A stretch of 64,000 nt of DNA, taken from Rachicladosporium sp. CCFEE 5018 (lineage: Eukaryota; Ascomycota; Dothideomycetes; Cladosporiales; Cladosporiaceae). Position 1 is the stretch's first letter, and every line of letters begins with the position of its first letter. The notes below the pieces were generated by a model. It was not told the DNA's origin. It ran no database searches and saw nothing but the letters and a program-made list of their open reading frames with translations. Below are positions 1 through 10,651 of the stretch, piece after piece. Position numbers and translations under genes: made by a program. The stretch is taken from positions 250,838-314,837 of the forward strand of contig KZ111172.1 in NCBI GenBank assembly GCA_002077045.2. The letters run 5' to 3'.

Positions 1-1551
1 GGCGTGCTTCGTTGTCGAGCCTATCTGCCCTTCTGGAGCCGTCCTTGGCTTGCGACTCTCCCACACAGCGAGCAAGCTTCGTCTTCCGGATTTGATGCGA
101 CTCAGAGAGTCTGCAGTGCTCGGTCTAATACTCCCTAACATATCGCTAACAGGCCACACGTCATCACGTATATCGATGTCGGGCAGGCTTTGATCCACAA
201 TGCGCTGCTGCTGCAACGAGTGACTCTTTCTCGGGTCGTTCGCCCGCCGTCGTTTGTTACGCGGTCTATACCCTTGCGCTGTGAGCCACTGTCGCACCAT
301 TGCATCAAGCACGTCGAGAATGAGTCTCAGCTCGCTCTCGGTACCTGCGGTGGCCTGCAGCGGGCCTGGGTCTGCTTCGCTACGCCGTATTTGCAGTACG
401 AACATGGGCCAGCGATCAACGCCTCTGGTGCCACGCGTCGACTTGAGCGTATGGCCATCCAACTTGAAACGTCGATCACGTTGACGGCGCAACAAATCAG
501 CTTCGTCCGGGATCCCCTGTTCGTCTTCGACAAAACCGAAGCTGCTGTTCTCGAAGATCTTGTTGATGCAGTCGTACAACTCGCAATCGCCGCCTGTCGC
601 GTTACACGGTCGGGGACCAATACTTACGAATTGACATGTTTTCGAGGCCGCAGGCTCAGTGCATATCATTCCACGCACTGCAATCCGCAGTGTTGATGCA
701 GATACCGGGATCCACTTCGCGCGGGTACTGTGCTCTGCAAGCCCAGCCTGGAACATGACTGACAGTGCGTCTCGCACGTCGAACCGAGCACCGATGCCAT
801 CCAACCGATTTAGACCCTTCTCCGTAAGTACTGCAGAAACTGTGTGGTGGCTTGTTGAGAGCGTCACTGTTCTGCTGGCCTCCTCTGCATCACGAGGTTT
901 GATGATGCATGGGCTTCTCCAAGCAACCAGCAATGCGACGAGATTGTGCTTTATATTCGTCCAGGTTTTGAGGTCATGTGTTCGGCCGACATCGTGAGAT
1001 AGCGTACGCTGTTTTAGCCTCACCGGCATATTGCCGAAAATGTCTTTCACAACTACTTCAGTACCATGAGTGCTGATACCAAAACACGGCGCATCGTGGC
1101 CTCCTGCACCGATCTGGCTTACCAACCTCTTACCTTGATGTATGGTCATATTCGCACCTAGGTCCTCAGTGACACAGCGGGAATTGATGCTCAAATAAGC
1201 GAGACTGGACAGGGACGCCAGGAATGTGCCGCTACGCCCATGTACCGCTTCGACGGCATCATCCTCGACTCGTGAGGTACAGTACATTCGACAGAGCCCG
1301 CCATCAGCGAGGAATTCGCGTGATGGTACGCCGTAGCCGTCATCGCTCACGGAACAAGCGCTGCGTGGTAGGCTGACCGAGATATCGATTCTGCTTGCAT
1401 TGGCGTCGAGACTGTTGCAGACGAGACCAATCACAACATCGTGGATACTGGTGATAGTCTTCGAGGATTGGACTTGAGCCCTTGTGGAGATGGGGAGTAG
1501 TTGAATGCGTGGTAGTACCGTGTGGCGTTTACTAGTGCTCTGTTCGTCCAT
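1..1551 (-). CDS. MLH3: DNA mismatch-repair protein MLH3, N-terminal part (runs off left edge)
   Basis: MutL-family ATPase subunit; MLH3 pairs with MLH1 in mismatch repair and meiotic crossover resolution in the nucleus. The frame is open without a stop from the ATG at 1551 to base 1 (517 codons), so the C-terminal endonuclease region lies outside the window. Visible MutL motifs: VCNSLDANASRIDI (residues 44-57), SDDGYG (69-74), GRSGTFLASLSSLAYL (105-120), HGTEVVVKDIFGNMPVRLK (ATP-lid/motif IV region) and FVSIGPRPCN, typical of the transducer domain. The diverged motifs fit MLH3 better than MLH1 or PMS1. Gly42 sits where MutL proteins usually have the catalytic Glu of the E-x3-NSxDA motif. The gene is divergent from the one at 1975. 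Family assignment is confident; MLH3 rather than another MutL paralogue is inferred from motif drift. Confidence 0.85.
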   Translation of the reverse strand, partial: MDEQSTSKRHTVLPRIQLLPISTRAQVQSSKTITSIHDVVIGLVCNSLDANASRIDISVSLPRSACSVSDDGYGVPSREFLADGGLCRMYCTSRVEDDAVEAVHGRSGTFLASLSSLAYLSINSRCVTEDLGANMTIHQGKRLVSQIGAGGHDAPCFGISTHGTEVVVKDIFGNMPVRLKQRTLSHDVGRTHDLKTWTNIKHNLVALLVAWRSPCIIKPRDAEEASRTVTLSTSHHTVSAVLTEKGLNRLDGIGARFDVRDALSVMFQAGLAEHSTRAKWIPVSASTLRIAVRGMICTEPAASKTCQFVSIGPRPCNATGGDCELYDCINKIFENSSFGFVEDEQGIPDEADLLRRQRDRRFKLDGHTLKSTRGTRGVDRWPMFVLQIRRSEADPGPLQATAGTESELRLILDVLDAMVRQWLTAQGYRPRNKRRRANDPRKSHSLQQQRIVDQSLPDIDIRDDVWPVSDMLGSIRPSTADSLSRIKSGRRSLLAVWESRKPRTAPEGQIGSTTKHA

Positions 1552-1974
1552 GTGCGCGTCGCTTCAGGGGGTCGGGTTCACCCCAGGATAAGCTGCTGCA
1601 GACAACATGGACATTATAGTTTCTCGTCCATCTGTCGACCCCACAGATCGCCATATATTGCGTAAAGAGAGTGTATATGCAAGGGAGGTAATGTCATGAA
1701 CATGATCTGAAAGTAGATTTACCAAGGCGTATGTTCCCCAGACGGTACCGAACGCGGGCCGGAGCCGCAGGCGCGTCACAGGGCAAGCAAGCATCGCCCT
1801 GCCTTCGTTACCTCCCGCCCTTCTCCTGCATACCGTTAAGTCCGAGCCATACCTGCGCATTGAGCAATCGACTGCACTGGCAAGACCGCACTTCCATCTA
1901 CAGAGTACGCTGTATAGCGCCCATCAATACCTATCGCTATAAGTGGAGGCACGAGAGTAAGGATCGCGCCGGTC
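1552..1974. promoter_or_regulatory. Divergent intergenic region between MLH3 and the 1975 gene
   Basis: A 423-nt stretch separates two genes that read away from each other, so it should hold both promoters. No conserved box that I can name was seen. The open frames inside it overlap randomly and lack family similarity. Confidence 0.5.
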
Positions 1975-3302
1975 ATGGCCACTACGGAGACAACGACGCG
2001 GCCTGCGGGTAAGTTCCGAAGCCACGTAGCGGAGGTTCGACGATAGCTGACCGACGCTCAGCAGAGAGGCCGACCAAACACAGACCATTCGCCGCCTGGG
2101 TGAAGCGCTTCACGAATTCGAAAAAGGCGAAGAAGGGAAGCAAGAACGGTGTCGGCAACAACCCGTACCCCGAATCTGGGTTCGTCCGTCAACATTCACC
2201 ACGCAGTAGCCATGATGGGCAGCTATCTATTGTTACGCCGGCATCGAACGGCCACACCGAGAATGGTAGCATGCTCTCGGGTCATCTACCCGACAAGGAC
2301 GGGAGGAGCGCAGCGCCTACTGTAGCTACCAACCCAGATACTGTACACAGCAGAGCCTACACGAGCACAACAGGAGGTGGCGCAGTAAGCAGTACGGATG
2401 CCGGCAATAACAGCACGTTCAGCTCGCCGAACCAGAGTGAGCGGTCGTTGACGACAACGCTCACGACTATTCAATCGATGTCGCCAGCAAACACACTACA
2501 GAATGCAGCAAGCGCGCCTTCGCATGGCTCAGGCGGGCCGGTCATGTTTAGCCATCAGTATCCTGTTTCGCCTGCGCCATCTCACCTCACGCAGTTCTCG
2601 GCAATTCCGCGTCATCTCACAGCGGATAATCGGCCCACCGGCGACAGCAACAGCACTGTTCTCACGGACGATGCAAGCATTATGACGCTTGCATCTTCCT
2701 CGAAACGCCGGAGACGCAGTATGGAGTCGAACGCGTCAATGCGCGCACTTGCACCAAACTCACTCTGGGGCAACAGCCGCGAATCACTTCCGCTCAGCGT
2801 TCTTTCTGGCACAGCAGATGCAAGTTCACCCAGTGGTGGTTTGTTTTCATCACGGCCATCAATCGGCGGCATCGCGTCCGCCGAACGAGCTAGTGTCTAC
2901 AGCAGCCAAGGTGTTGCAGCTCCTGCTATCGCCAGTAAGAGGAACAGCTATTATCAACGCAATAAGGACCTTAGCGACGGCAAATCGCTGCGCAGCATCA
3001 ACAATCTCGACTCGCGCTCGCAGTATGACGCGAAGAGTATGACTGATGCGCGCAGTATGCATGAAGCTCGAAATGCTGACGTGGCTTCGCTGAGGAACTA
3101 CGAGGGGAGCGTGAGATCGGGTGCGCTGGGCCATGGTAGGAACGACAGCATACCAGGTAGCATTGGCAGCCCGCTTGCTAGCCCACTGATTCGGCATGCG
3201 AGCACTAGTGGTGCTTTGAGTCGTCGGAGCAGTGACTGGCAACGCGAGACCATTGAGGACGATGACAGTCATCGAGAAGCCCTGGAGAAGGTGGTGTATT
3301 GA
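1975..3302 (+). CDS. Conserved fungal serine-rich protein, function unknown
   Basis: Two exons, 1975-2008 and 2062-3302, with a 53-nt intron (GTAAGT...CTCAG); they splice to a 424-residue protein. The long downstream frame has no ATG at its 5' end (only GTG at 2100). Exon 1 supplies ATG plus MATTETTTRPA and joins in phase to a basic stretch, AERPTKHRPFAAWVKR, rich in Lys/Arg. The rest is low-complexity Ser/Thr/Asn-rich sequence, with short conserved-looking islands near residue 270 onward (RNSYYQRNKDLSDGKSLRS) and a C-terminal HGRNDSIPGSIGSPLASP followed by an acidic end. No catalytic domain or membrane segment is seen. I believe it belongs to a widespread uncharacterised Pezizomycotina family, but cannot name a function. 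Confidence 0.75.
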
Positions 3303-4073
3303 TGGACGCATGAGGACGCATGGGCTCTACAACTCAGAGACTGCTTTCTACTAGCATATGGGACTGCTGGCGTACATTGGGAAGTGAATAGATACCCTTG
3401 TTGGCATTGCGTTTGTAGGCATTGGTACAGATGATCACTGGTGGTGACACGAATAAGCTCCAGCAGATGCGTTTCAGCGAGGAAGCCAAAGTGCCGTTTC
3501 AGATCATGCCAAGCATCAGACTTCCATCGCACAAACAGCACACGTAGATCGTGGCGTATCTCTACCAATTTACACTGCATCACGGCAACGATCGCCGACG
3601 ATAATGCGACGCAGATATGCATACTCCTGGCAAAGTCTCCATCAATTGGCGGATGATCTGCGCATATAGCAGTGAGCCTGCATGAGCCCACCTTGGGCGC
3701 CCACGTTTCCGAGTTCCGGTTAAAGTCAGCGCATTTGCATTTGCTGTCATTGGATCATTGTATCTTGATCAACGACCCAACGCGGTATACGCTTGCGCAA
3801 AGGATGTAGTCAGTGATGGAATCCCATCCCGACTACGGCGGCGTAGGCTCCACCATCACTGGAGGTTCCAGTAACGTTCAGTATTCCTTTCTTAACCTTT
3901 GAAGTCCCGAAAGTCACATTGTGCCTGGCGTGGCGCGGCAACTGAAGGTCTCTGCTCTGGACCACACTGAGAGCTTTGTTACACGGGAAGCAAGTGAGCT
4001 AGTAGATCGAACTCACTTGTAGACTCCGGCGTGCGCCACGGCCGAAGACAGGATCTCGTTCAGTCTCAGTGCG
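3303..4073. other. Intergenic, no gene recognised
   Basis: About 770 nt between two plus-strand genes. Small frames on both strands show no family similarity. It should contain the 3' UTR of the upstream gene and the promoter of the quinate-repressor-type gene. Confidence 0.5.
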
Positions 4074-6147
4074 ATGAATATCGACACCGACCGTGCAGCC
4101 GGACCTTCTCCCAGATCTAGTACCTTATCGGACCCCTTCCAGGACGGTTTAGAGGACGATGCGAATCGACGAGATTATCAACCCGGATCCCCCACGGTTG
4201 CTACTCTTATTTGACGCTGAACAAGAAGACATCCTACAGATCGCGGGAGATGTGCTTGGCGAGCCTTACGTGTGCATCGAGGCGATCGAGGCTTTGGGCA
4301 GCCATGTCGATGCATGCGTAATCGGGATCTGCAATGCCCTCCTCTTGGAGCCTGGGTTGCTAAGAGAGGGAAGACGTAGCATCATTACGACGCACTGTCT
4401 AGATGTGGGCGATCAGCGGGACGAGGCTCTGACCGAGCATTGCGACTATGAGTATCTTTACACTCGATCGCCCTTCTTGCAACGTGATCTTGCGCGGTTC
4501 CTAGGCTTCGTGCTGGGTCAGATCAAGCCTCATGATGACCTCAAAGGCAAAACACGAACGACGCTGCTGAGCACGACATTCCCCGACATACGCTCAGCAC
4601 TACCAAATTTGGATATTCTGTCAGTCGGAGCGGACTCGGTCGAGCTGCGTGTGGATCTGCTTGCAGAGCCCGGTCAAAGAAATCTGGACAGCCGACCAAG
4701 AGTGCCGAGTCTGAAGTACGTTGGCGAGCAAGTGATGGTCTTGAGGCAAAGGACGGAACTGCCCATCATCTTCACAATAAGATGCACGAACGAGAATGGA
4801 AGATTTCCAATGGACGATCCTTCGCTATCGTACCATTACCTTCGCAAAGCCTTGCAATGGGGTTGCGAGTACCTTGATGTCGAGCTCTGGCTGCCACAAG
4901 ATATTCGACAAAGACTGTCACAAGTGAAAGGCCATAGCAAGATCATCTCGGCGTTCCACGATTTCTCCGGCACCTTCAAATGGACTTCAGAGGAGGCGCA
5001 GGAGCTCTTTCGGCAAGGAGCAGTGTATGGTGACGTGGTGAAAATGATCGCATTGATAACGAAGATGGAGCAAAATTACGATCTTGAGACCTTTCGATCA
5101 GGCATACAATCTGCGTACACGCATCCACCCCTGTCTGGGTTGAACATGGGACCCATTGGACAGCTGTCTCGTACGCTCAACAAGGTCTTCACGCCCATAA
5201 CGCACCCACTGCTACCAATCATCGCCGCGCCAGGCCAACTGAGCGCGGCCGAAATCAACGAGAGACTGCACTCGATGAGTCAACTGCCGAGCCTCGAACT
5301 CCTTGTGATGGGGGACGTACGCACGACTGGATTGGCCACATTCTTTGAAAAGTGTCTCAACGAGCTGAGTCTGCCGCATCAGATCGTGTCTGCCAGCCGG
5401 TCTTCAGCAGATGCCATTTCCCGTATGATCAGCAAGGCAAACTTTGGTGGTGCTGTAATGTGCCCGCCGCTGCCCACAGTAGAGCTGAGAGAGAGCATGG
5501 GTATGTCTGAAGCTGCTACGGCTATTGGCCACGTCGACACCATTGTTGCACGTAGCAGTAAAGGCGCAGCCGCAACGTGTACGGCAGACAACGCCACTTG
5601 GAAAGGCATTCGAGCCACACTCACGCGGGACTTTGTGCCCTCAGCCTACGGCGGCCGCCCCGCCATCTTGCTCGCCAGTGAGGAGAGTTACGCTGCCGCT
5701 GCCATCTTCGCGCTGCGGAGCCTGAACGTTGAAACAATATATACGATTGGATTCAAGGCAAGGTCTTCTGCTGCGTCTCATATGCAGTACTTCAGTGGGC
5801 TTGATGATCTGAAGCGCGTTACGCCGCCCTTCGTGATTGTATCCGCACTGCCGGCTGAGAAGAGCGCCCTAGTGACACCGCTGCTCAAGTATTATGGTCG
5901 CAATGGCAGCGACGATCCAGCAAGCTCGAGCAGCTCAACCCACAGTGCCGGCAAAGTATTTCTGGATCTCAGCAACGGCCTGAAGAGACCAGATCCGGTA
6001 GCAGTAGCTACAGCGCTCGGCTGGGCAGCTTACGGTGTTGCTGATGTTCACGCGTGGACGGCAGTCGAGACCTTACGACTCCTGGTAGGCGAGAACGTTC
6101 CGTTCGACTTCGTCAAATTGGCCTCTGGCAACAGTCTGGTGCTGTGA
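4074..6147 (+). CDS. Quinate-repressor-type protein (AROM-derived DHQase-like + shikimate dehydrogenase-like)
   Basis: Resembles fungal QutR/Qa-1S, the repressor of quinate catabolism, which derives from the C-terminal AROM domains. The continuous frame from ATG 4159 gives 662 residues. In that numbering a reduced shikimate-kinase-like segment covers about 1-130, a type I dehydroquinase-like domain about 130-340 (SAFHDFSG with His267, DVVKM with Lys295) and a shikimate-dehydrogenase-like domain to the end (GWAAYGVADVHAWTAVETLR). A better N terminus may start at ATG 4074: exon 4074-4196, then a 43-nt intron 4197-4239 (GTTGCT...CTACAG), joining in phase at 4240 for 676 residues. That start gives an acidic Ser/Pro-rich leader ending YQPGSPT. 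Known QutR proteins exceed 900 residues and keep more of the kinase domain; here the P-loop region is missing. Its stop is 14 nt from the end of the convergent regulator gene. No other quinate gene is visible, so the pathway role is inferred. Confidence 0.75.
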
Positions 6148-6161
6148 TGCTAAGGCGAGGC

Positions 6162-8669
6162 TCAGCCCTGGCCACCATGCAGAAACGAGTCAAGCTCGCT
6201 GAGTCCGACATCCTGCATACTGTCTTGCTCTGCCATCTGCCCGAGAAGCATCAGAAAAGGATCCTCCTCGACTCCGACATGCACGCGATCTGCGCTCATA
6301 CTGTAGTCTCCGGGAGTCTGGTGGTTCCCAGAATACGCTTGCTGCCAAGTACCATGGCTGACATGATCTGGGACCTGATATGACAATGAGGGCTGGGCAA
6401 CGGCCATGCCATCGTGGTGAGTAAAGTGGAGCCCCTGGCCGCTATCCATTACGTTGTGCTGAACATACGGCGAGTTGTGATACTGCGGCATCGTGGCCCG
6501 AGGCCAATGGTACGATGCCTGATCAGGCGTCTGGAGCTGTCGCGCTGGCGCGGCAAGCACCATATTGGCAGGTCTTCCGCTAGTAGCTACGACGGGTGGT
6601 ACAACCGCTACAGGCTGCTCTACGTGACGCTTTCTCGACTGCTGAGTGTCCTTGATAGGTCTTTGATGTGCAGTCCAATCCATTCTCATGGGTAGCTGAG
6701 ATTGATGGAGGTCCGATGTAGACCCGGGCCATCCGAGCACAGCATCACCAGCATGTTGCCGAGTATCATGGAGGCTGTGCTGTTGAAACGCAGGGAGGAC
6801 GGCCACGTCAACGAGACTGACACGTGCGCCATCGATCATGACTTCTGGATATCTGGCAAAAAAGTCTTCCATCTGGAACACTGGAGCATAGCGCATCGGA
6901 TTATCTGCGAGAGACTTCACAAGCTGCGTGTGACTATTGTACACCAGCTTCAGAGTGTCAAGCTGCTGTTGCACACCAGCCCAGACAAGTCGAAGATCGG
7001 TCAATTGCACCATCTCACGCGAGAGGTAGTCAGCGCTGCGCGCGGCCAAGCTGCCATCTGTGGCGGAGAGGTAGTGCGCGCCATGGACGTGGATAGTGCC
7101 AGCTGTGGCTATACAATAGCCAACGAACGAGGACCAGTCGAGTATTACAGCGTTCTTGCCAATCTCGACCAGCTCCGCGATAGCGTTGGCATGTACGAAG
7201 CACAAGTTTGTCGCCTCGATCTGCCATGATTGGTTCTGACCAGGTCCGGTGAGCTCTGCAAGATCCATTGGTAGGAACGGCCGATAGATCAAACAATAAA
7301 TCAGATGATACACCATCTTGCTCAGTACTAACGCTGGACTGTCTGGCAGCCCATATGCCGAATCTAGTGCCTTAAAAGCGTCTTGCGTGGTCGTTGCCCA
7401 CATGTTCAGCTCCACACGAAGCTTCGAGATCGTAGACTGTGCATGCCATGGGAAGTGCGAATCACCTTTTACGCCACCTGCTGCGAGATATCGATTGGTC
7501 TCGCCGAGTATCTTAGTGATCCTCGCAAGCATCGCCAAGTTTGAGCTGCCAGCAAAAACGCCGTTGGTGCTCTGCACACCTTGGCTCGTGTGCTGCCATG
7601 AGTCCACCTGCATGGTCACATACTCGTCTGGGATCAGCGACGGTCTGGTCGAGCCTGTGGCCGCAAAGCGATCCATAAGATAGCATGACCAGAATAGGCC
7701 TCGACCGCATACCTGCTCTGTAGATATGTTGGTCGTTACTGGTTCTCGATGCAGGCCCAAAACCATCACCATGCTGATTCCATGGGCCAGCAGCATGCAG
7801 GCCTTTTTACCGTTGCCATGCTGGTGAGCTGCCAATGCTAACAAGAGCAGAGCTTGAGCGTGCTCGACTGACGGCTCGTCCACATCGATCTCAGCTCGAG
7901 ATTGTGTCAACCATTCTTGACTTAGTCTGGTGGCCTCTGCATAGCCACCGCATAGCTGGGGTGCGTACTTGATGCTGACGGCGCGGATGGCCATGCTGAG
8001 GCACGATGTGACTGCGTCAGTCGACTGTTGCATCCTGAAGGTGGCTTCGTCGATGATGTAGAAGGGCTTCCCGTGCAGACGGGTCAGATACACGTCCAAC
8101 AATATCTCGTCCAGCGATTGCGACCTTAGTGGAGCATGGCTTGCCGGGGGTGGTGGCGAAGTGACTGGCGCTGCATCTGCAATGTATTGAGAAGCTCCGG
8201 AAAATCCGTCTCCTGATCTTGTCTGCTGCGGTGTAGCAGTGCCGAGTATTGGGCGTACGTCTTCGACCTCGGTCTCCACTACTGGCGAGTCCTTGCGTTT
8301 CGCCACATGCTCTCGAGCATTCGCCGTTGTCTCATCGCTCGTAAGCTCTCCATCTGCCTCTGTCTTCAGTCTCTTCGCAGCCCCATTGCTCCGCCTGGTC
8401 GTGCCTTCCGTGAGCCCAGTCTTCGGGCCTCGTTTTTGCGGTATCGCGTCGTATATACACGCACTATTGAACGTCGTACAAGCCTCGCACACTGGTCGTA
8501 CCCGAGTACATTTGATCTTCCGCTTTCGACAACTCTTACAGTTCATTGCCTCCCTAGGCTCATTGCTCACGCGCCTGATGGGTAAGCGGTCGATACTAAC
8601 CACCGGTCGCGTTGAGCCTCCCATCGAAAACTCCCCATCGCTGATCGCAGTCGCTGTGACAGAGGCCAT
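6162..8669 (-). CDS. Zn2Cys6 fungal-specific transcription factor
   Basis: An 835-residue single-exon protein. The binuclear zinc cluster is C-x2-C-x6-C-x6-C-x2-C-x6-C at Cys44, 47, 54, 61, 64 and 71, followed by a basic linker (PQKRGPKTG) and a Lys-rich nuclear-localisation-like stretch. From about residue 190 (LDEILLDVYLTRLHGKPFY) through about 560 the sequence matches the fungal_trans/MHR middle domain. The last 200 residues are Gln/His/Pro-rich, likely an activation region. It should bind DNA in the nucleus as a pathway regulator. In Aspergillus and Neurospora the quinate repressor is paired with a Zn2Cys6 activator, so this convergent neighbour could play that role. However, the residues after the cluster do not match what I know of QutA, so the pairing is only suggested by position. 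Confidence 0.88.
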   Translation of the reverse strand: MASVTATAISDGEFSMGGSTRPVVSIDRLPIRRVSNEPREAMNCKSCRKRKIKCTRVRPVCEACTTFNSACIYDAIPQKRGPKTGLTEGTTRRSNGAAKRLKTEADGELTSDETTANAREHVAKRKDSPVVETEVEDVRPILGTATPQQTRSGDGFSGASQYIADAAPVTSPPPPASHAPLRSQSLDEILLDVYLTRLHGKPFYIIDEATFRMQQSTDAVTSCLSMAIRAVSIKYAPQLCGGYAEATRLSQEWLTQSRAEIDVDEPSVEHAQALLLLALAAHQHGNGKKACMLLAHGISMVMVLGLHREPVTTNISTEQVCGRGLFWSCYLMDRFAATGSTRPSLIPDEYVTMQVDSWQHTSQGVQSTNGVFAGSSNLAMLARITKILGETNRYLAAGGVKGDSHFPWHAQSTISKLRVELNMWATTTQDAFKALDSAYGLPDSPALVLSKMVYHLIYCLIYRPFLPMDLAELTGPGQNQSWQIEATNLCFVHANAIAELVEIGKNAVILDWSSFVGYCIATAGTIHVHGAHYLSATDGSLAARSADYLSREMVQLTDLRLVWAGVQQQLDTLKLVYNSHTQLVKSLADNPMRYAPVFQMEDFFARYPEVMIDGARVSLVDVAVLPAFQQHSLHDTRQHAGDAVLGWPGSTSDLHQSQLPMRMDWTAHQRPIKDTQQSRKRHVEQPVAVVPPVVATSGRPANMVLAAPARQLQTPDQASYHWPRATMPQYHNSPYVQHNVMDSGQGLHFTHHDGMAVAQPSLSYQVPDHVSHGTWQQAYSGNHQTPGDYSMSADRVHVGVEEDPFLMLLGQMAEQDSMQDVGLSELDSFLHGGQG

Positions 8670-9357
8670 GCTGCCAGCTTCACCATAAACATAGAAGGGT
8701 CATTGTCAAGCGTTCGTCCAGGTAAAGGGTAGTCCGTGACACATGTGAAGACGTGGACTAGACTAGACAGTGGGAAATGCTGGTACTCACAATGGACATA
8801 TGAAGTCGAACTGCACCATCTTCACTGCGCGGGAGCATCACCTTGTCCCCCGGAGCATCATGTCCGAGTAGCAAGTGGAGCCGATGCGCCTGCTAATCTG
8901 CCGGTTCGCTCCAGATGTAGGAGGTTGATTCATCAATTTCATCCAAGCTTTTATGGATTTTGCGGGGAAGCTTTCGGTAGATGGGATTCAGCATGTGCGC
9001 TATATGAGCCAGCGGGCGATGCTTAGGTTCTCCAAAACAATGTGCTTGCGTTTCGATCGGCAGACGCATACGCATCGATATAATGCTGCATCGCTGTTGA
9101 AGAGCGGCACGCAGCATCGCTTTCCAATCGTTATCGTGAAGAACAGCCTCTCGCTGGCGTCGCAACTGCGCGTCGCACCATTGCAGTACTATGAAAGGCA
9201 CCTTGATCGAGGACTAGAGTGTTCCGAGAGACACGTGAACATTGATTGATATGTATTAGGGTATCAAAGAATTACAGGTACATAATCAACTCATTACCGC
9301 TAAGGTCGCTTCATACCGTCATGCGCACCGAACGCCTGGTCCCGGTCAACGCTCGAC
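8670..9357. other. Intergenic, no gene recognised
   Basis: About 690 nt between the regulator's start and the last exon of the next minus-strand gene. Only short overlapping frames without recognisable similarity occur. The upstream promoter of the regulator should lie here. Confidence 0.45.
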
Positions 9358-9968
9358 CTAGTATGCGCGATGACTACCGCGGCCATCGGTGCCGTGCATG
9401 CGACGAGTCCCAGCAGCCTGTCGTAAAGTCAGTCTTGCTATACATCATCGACACTCGCGTACATTCGACTCACCTTCACACCCGGCTTGCCGGTCAAGCT
9501 CCCCTTCAGATTTGTCAAAGCGCCGCTGACCTTGTCACCCATGCTAGGCTTTCGTTGGTGGTGGGTCACTGGTGTCGTGCCTACGGTGCGATTCGACGTG
9601 CGAGTAGTCGTGTGGTGAGTCTTGTGAGTTGAGGCCATGGGCCCTGCACCACCATGACCGTGGTGACCGACGCCCTTTGGATGCGTCTTGGTAGTGCGAG
9701 TGGTAGTCGTTGTTCCAGTGATTGGATTGCGGGACGTTGTCTCGCTCACTCGTGCAGGTTGCTTTGGGGCGCGCAGACGAGACAAGAGGCTTGGCTTTGC
9801 TGACGATGTTGTGCCGGTGGTGCGGGTGGTGCGAGCCATGTTCTTACCGTTGGTGCTAGAGAGAGTGGTTCGTGATGTTGATCTTTCAGAAGGCTTCGAT
9901 TTGAGTTTCAAGGGCCGTTGTGGTCTGTAGACTCGTGGAGATGGGAAGGAAAACGTGGATGTTGGCAC
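9358..9968 (-). CDS. Small basic Thr/Ser-rich protein with a conserved C-terminal tail
   Basis: Exon 9968-9474, intron 9473-9418 (56 nt, GTGAGT...GACAG) and last exon 9417-9358. Splicing turns the tail into KGSLTGKPGVK joined to AAGTRRMHGTDGRGSHRAY, a motif I recognise from many small fungal proteins of unknown function; reading through the intron instead gives an unrelated tail. The frame opens with GTG at 9968, directly after a CACAG acceptor, so the true start must lie in one or more upstream exons (probably within 9970-10200, where a CTAAC branch-like site precedes the acceptor). The body is very rich in Thr, Arg and His with no membrane segment. Function is unknown. Confidence 0.65.
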
Positions 9969-10651
9969 AGCTGTGACTTATACCATGATTGCGTTAGTCG
10001 CCAACGTGATCACTCGCGATACTCGGCGCCTACTGACGTCGGCCAACGCTCGCGTGCACTGAATCTGGGAACGCGTTCGTGAACCCAGCCCTACACCGAG
10101 ATTAAGCTTCGACGTCATGAGGAACTCGAAACAGGGCACGACTACAGTACCATATCGTGTGTCTTGCCCCGGCGTCCGTGCTATCTTGGGCATGTGGGGC
10201 GAGCCTCACAGTCCTCGTTGTATCTCTCAAGATCGTCGTGATCGTAGTCTGCATGTTCGATGCTAAGGGTGACGCTCTGGTCTGTGAGCGGATCGACACG
10301 AAGCGGTGCCAACACTCGCCCAAGCGCAGCGGTACAGATCGACACGTCCAGGAGTGAGACACAGCAGCATAGACTACAACTGAGACCCGTCGAAATGTGA
10401 TACTGGATCATTTTAGACTACATACATGTAATGAGATGAAGTCCAATGTTTAGTCGAGGGCGAGACCCACTTTGCCGATGAAGCCGAAACGTTCCATGCG
10501 ACCATTCGACTACGTCACTCTTGTCGTTCAAAGTCAGCCCATACCGGAGCTTTTGTAATAGCAACTCAACGCTGGGCAGCATCAAGACAGATTGATCGTC
10601 TGAAGCATCACAACTGATTTCGCCACGATTCCAGTGCTGAAGTGGTTCATC
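9969..10651. other. Intergenic plus unresolved 5' exon of the 9358-9968 gene
   Basis: The first exon of the minus-strand small-protein gene should be here but I cannot fix it. Possible donors include GTCAGT near 10030. The part nearer 10600 should be the promoter of the reductase gene. Confidence 0.35.

Noticed and set aside
190..997. Plus-strand open frames over the first kilobase
   Set aside because: They lie opposite the uninterrupted MLH3 frame, which carries clear MutL motifs on the minus strand.
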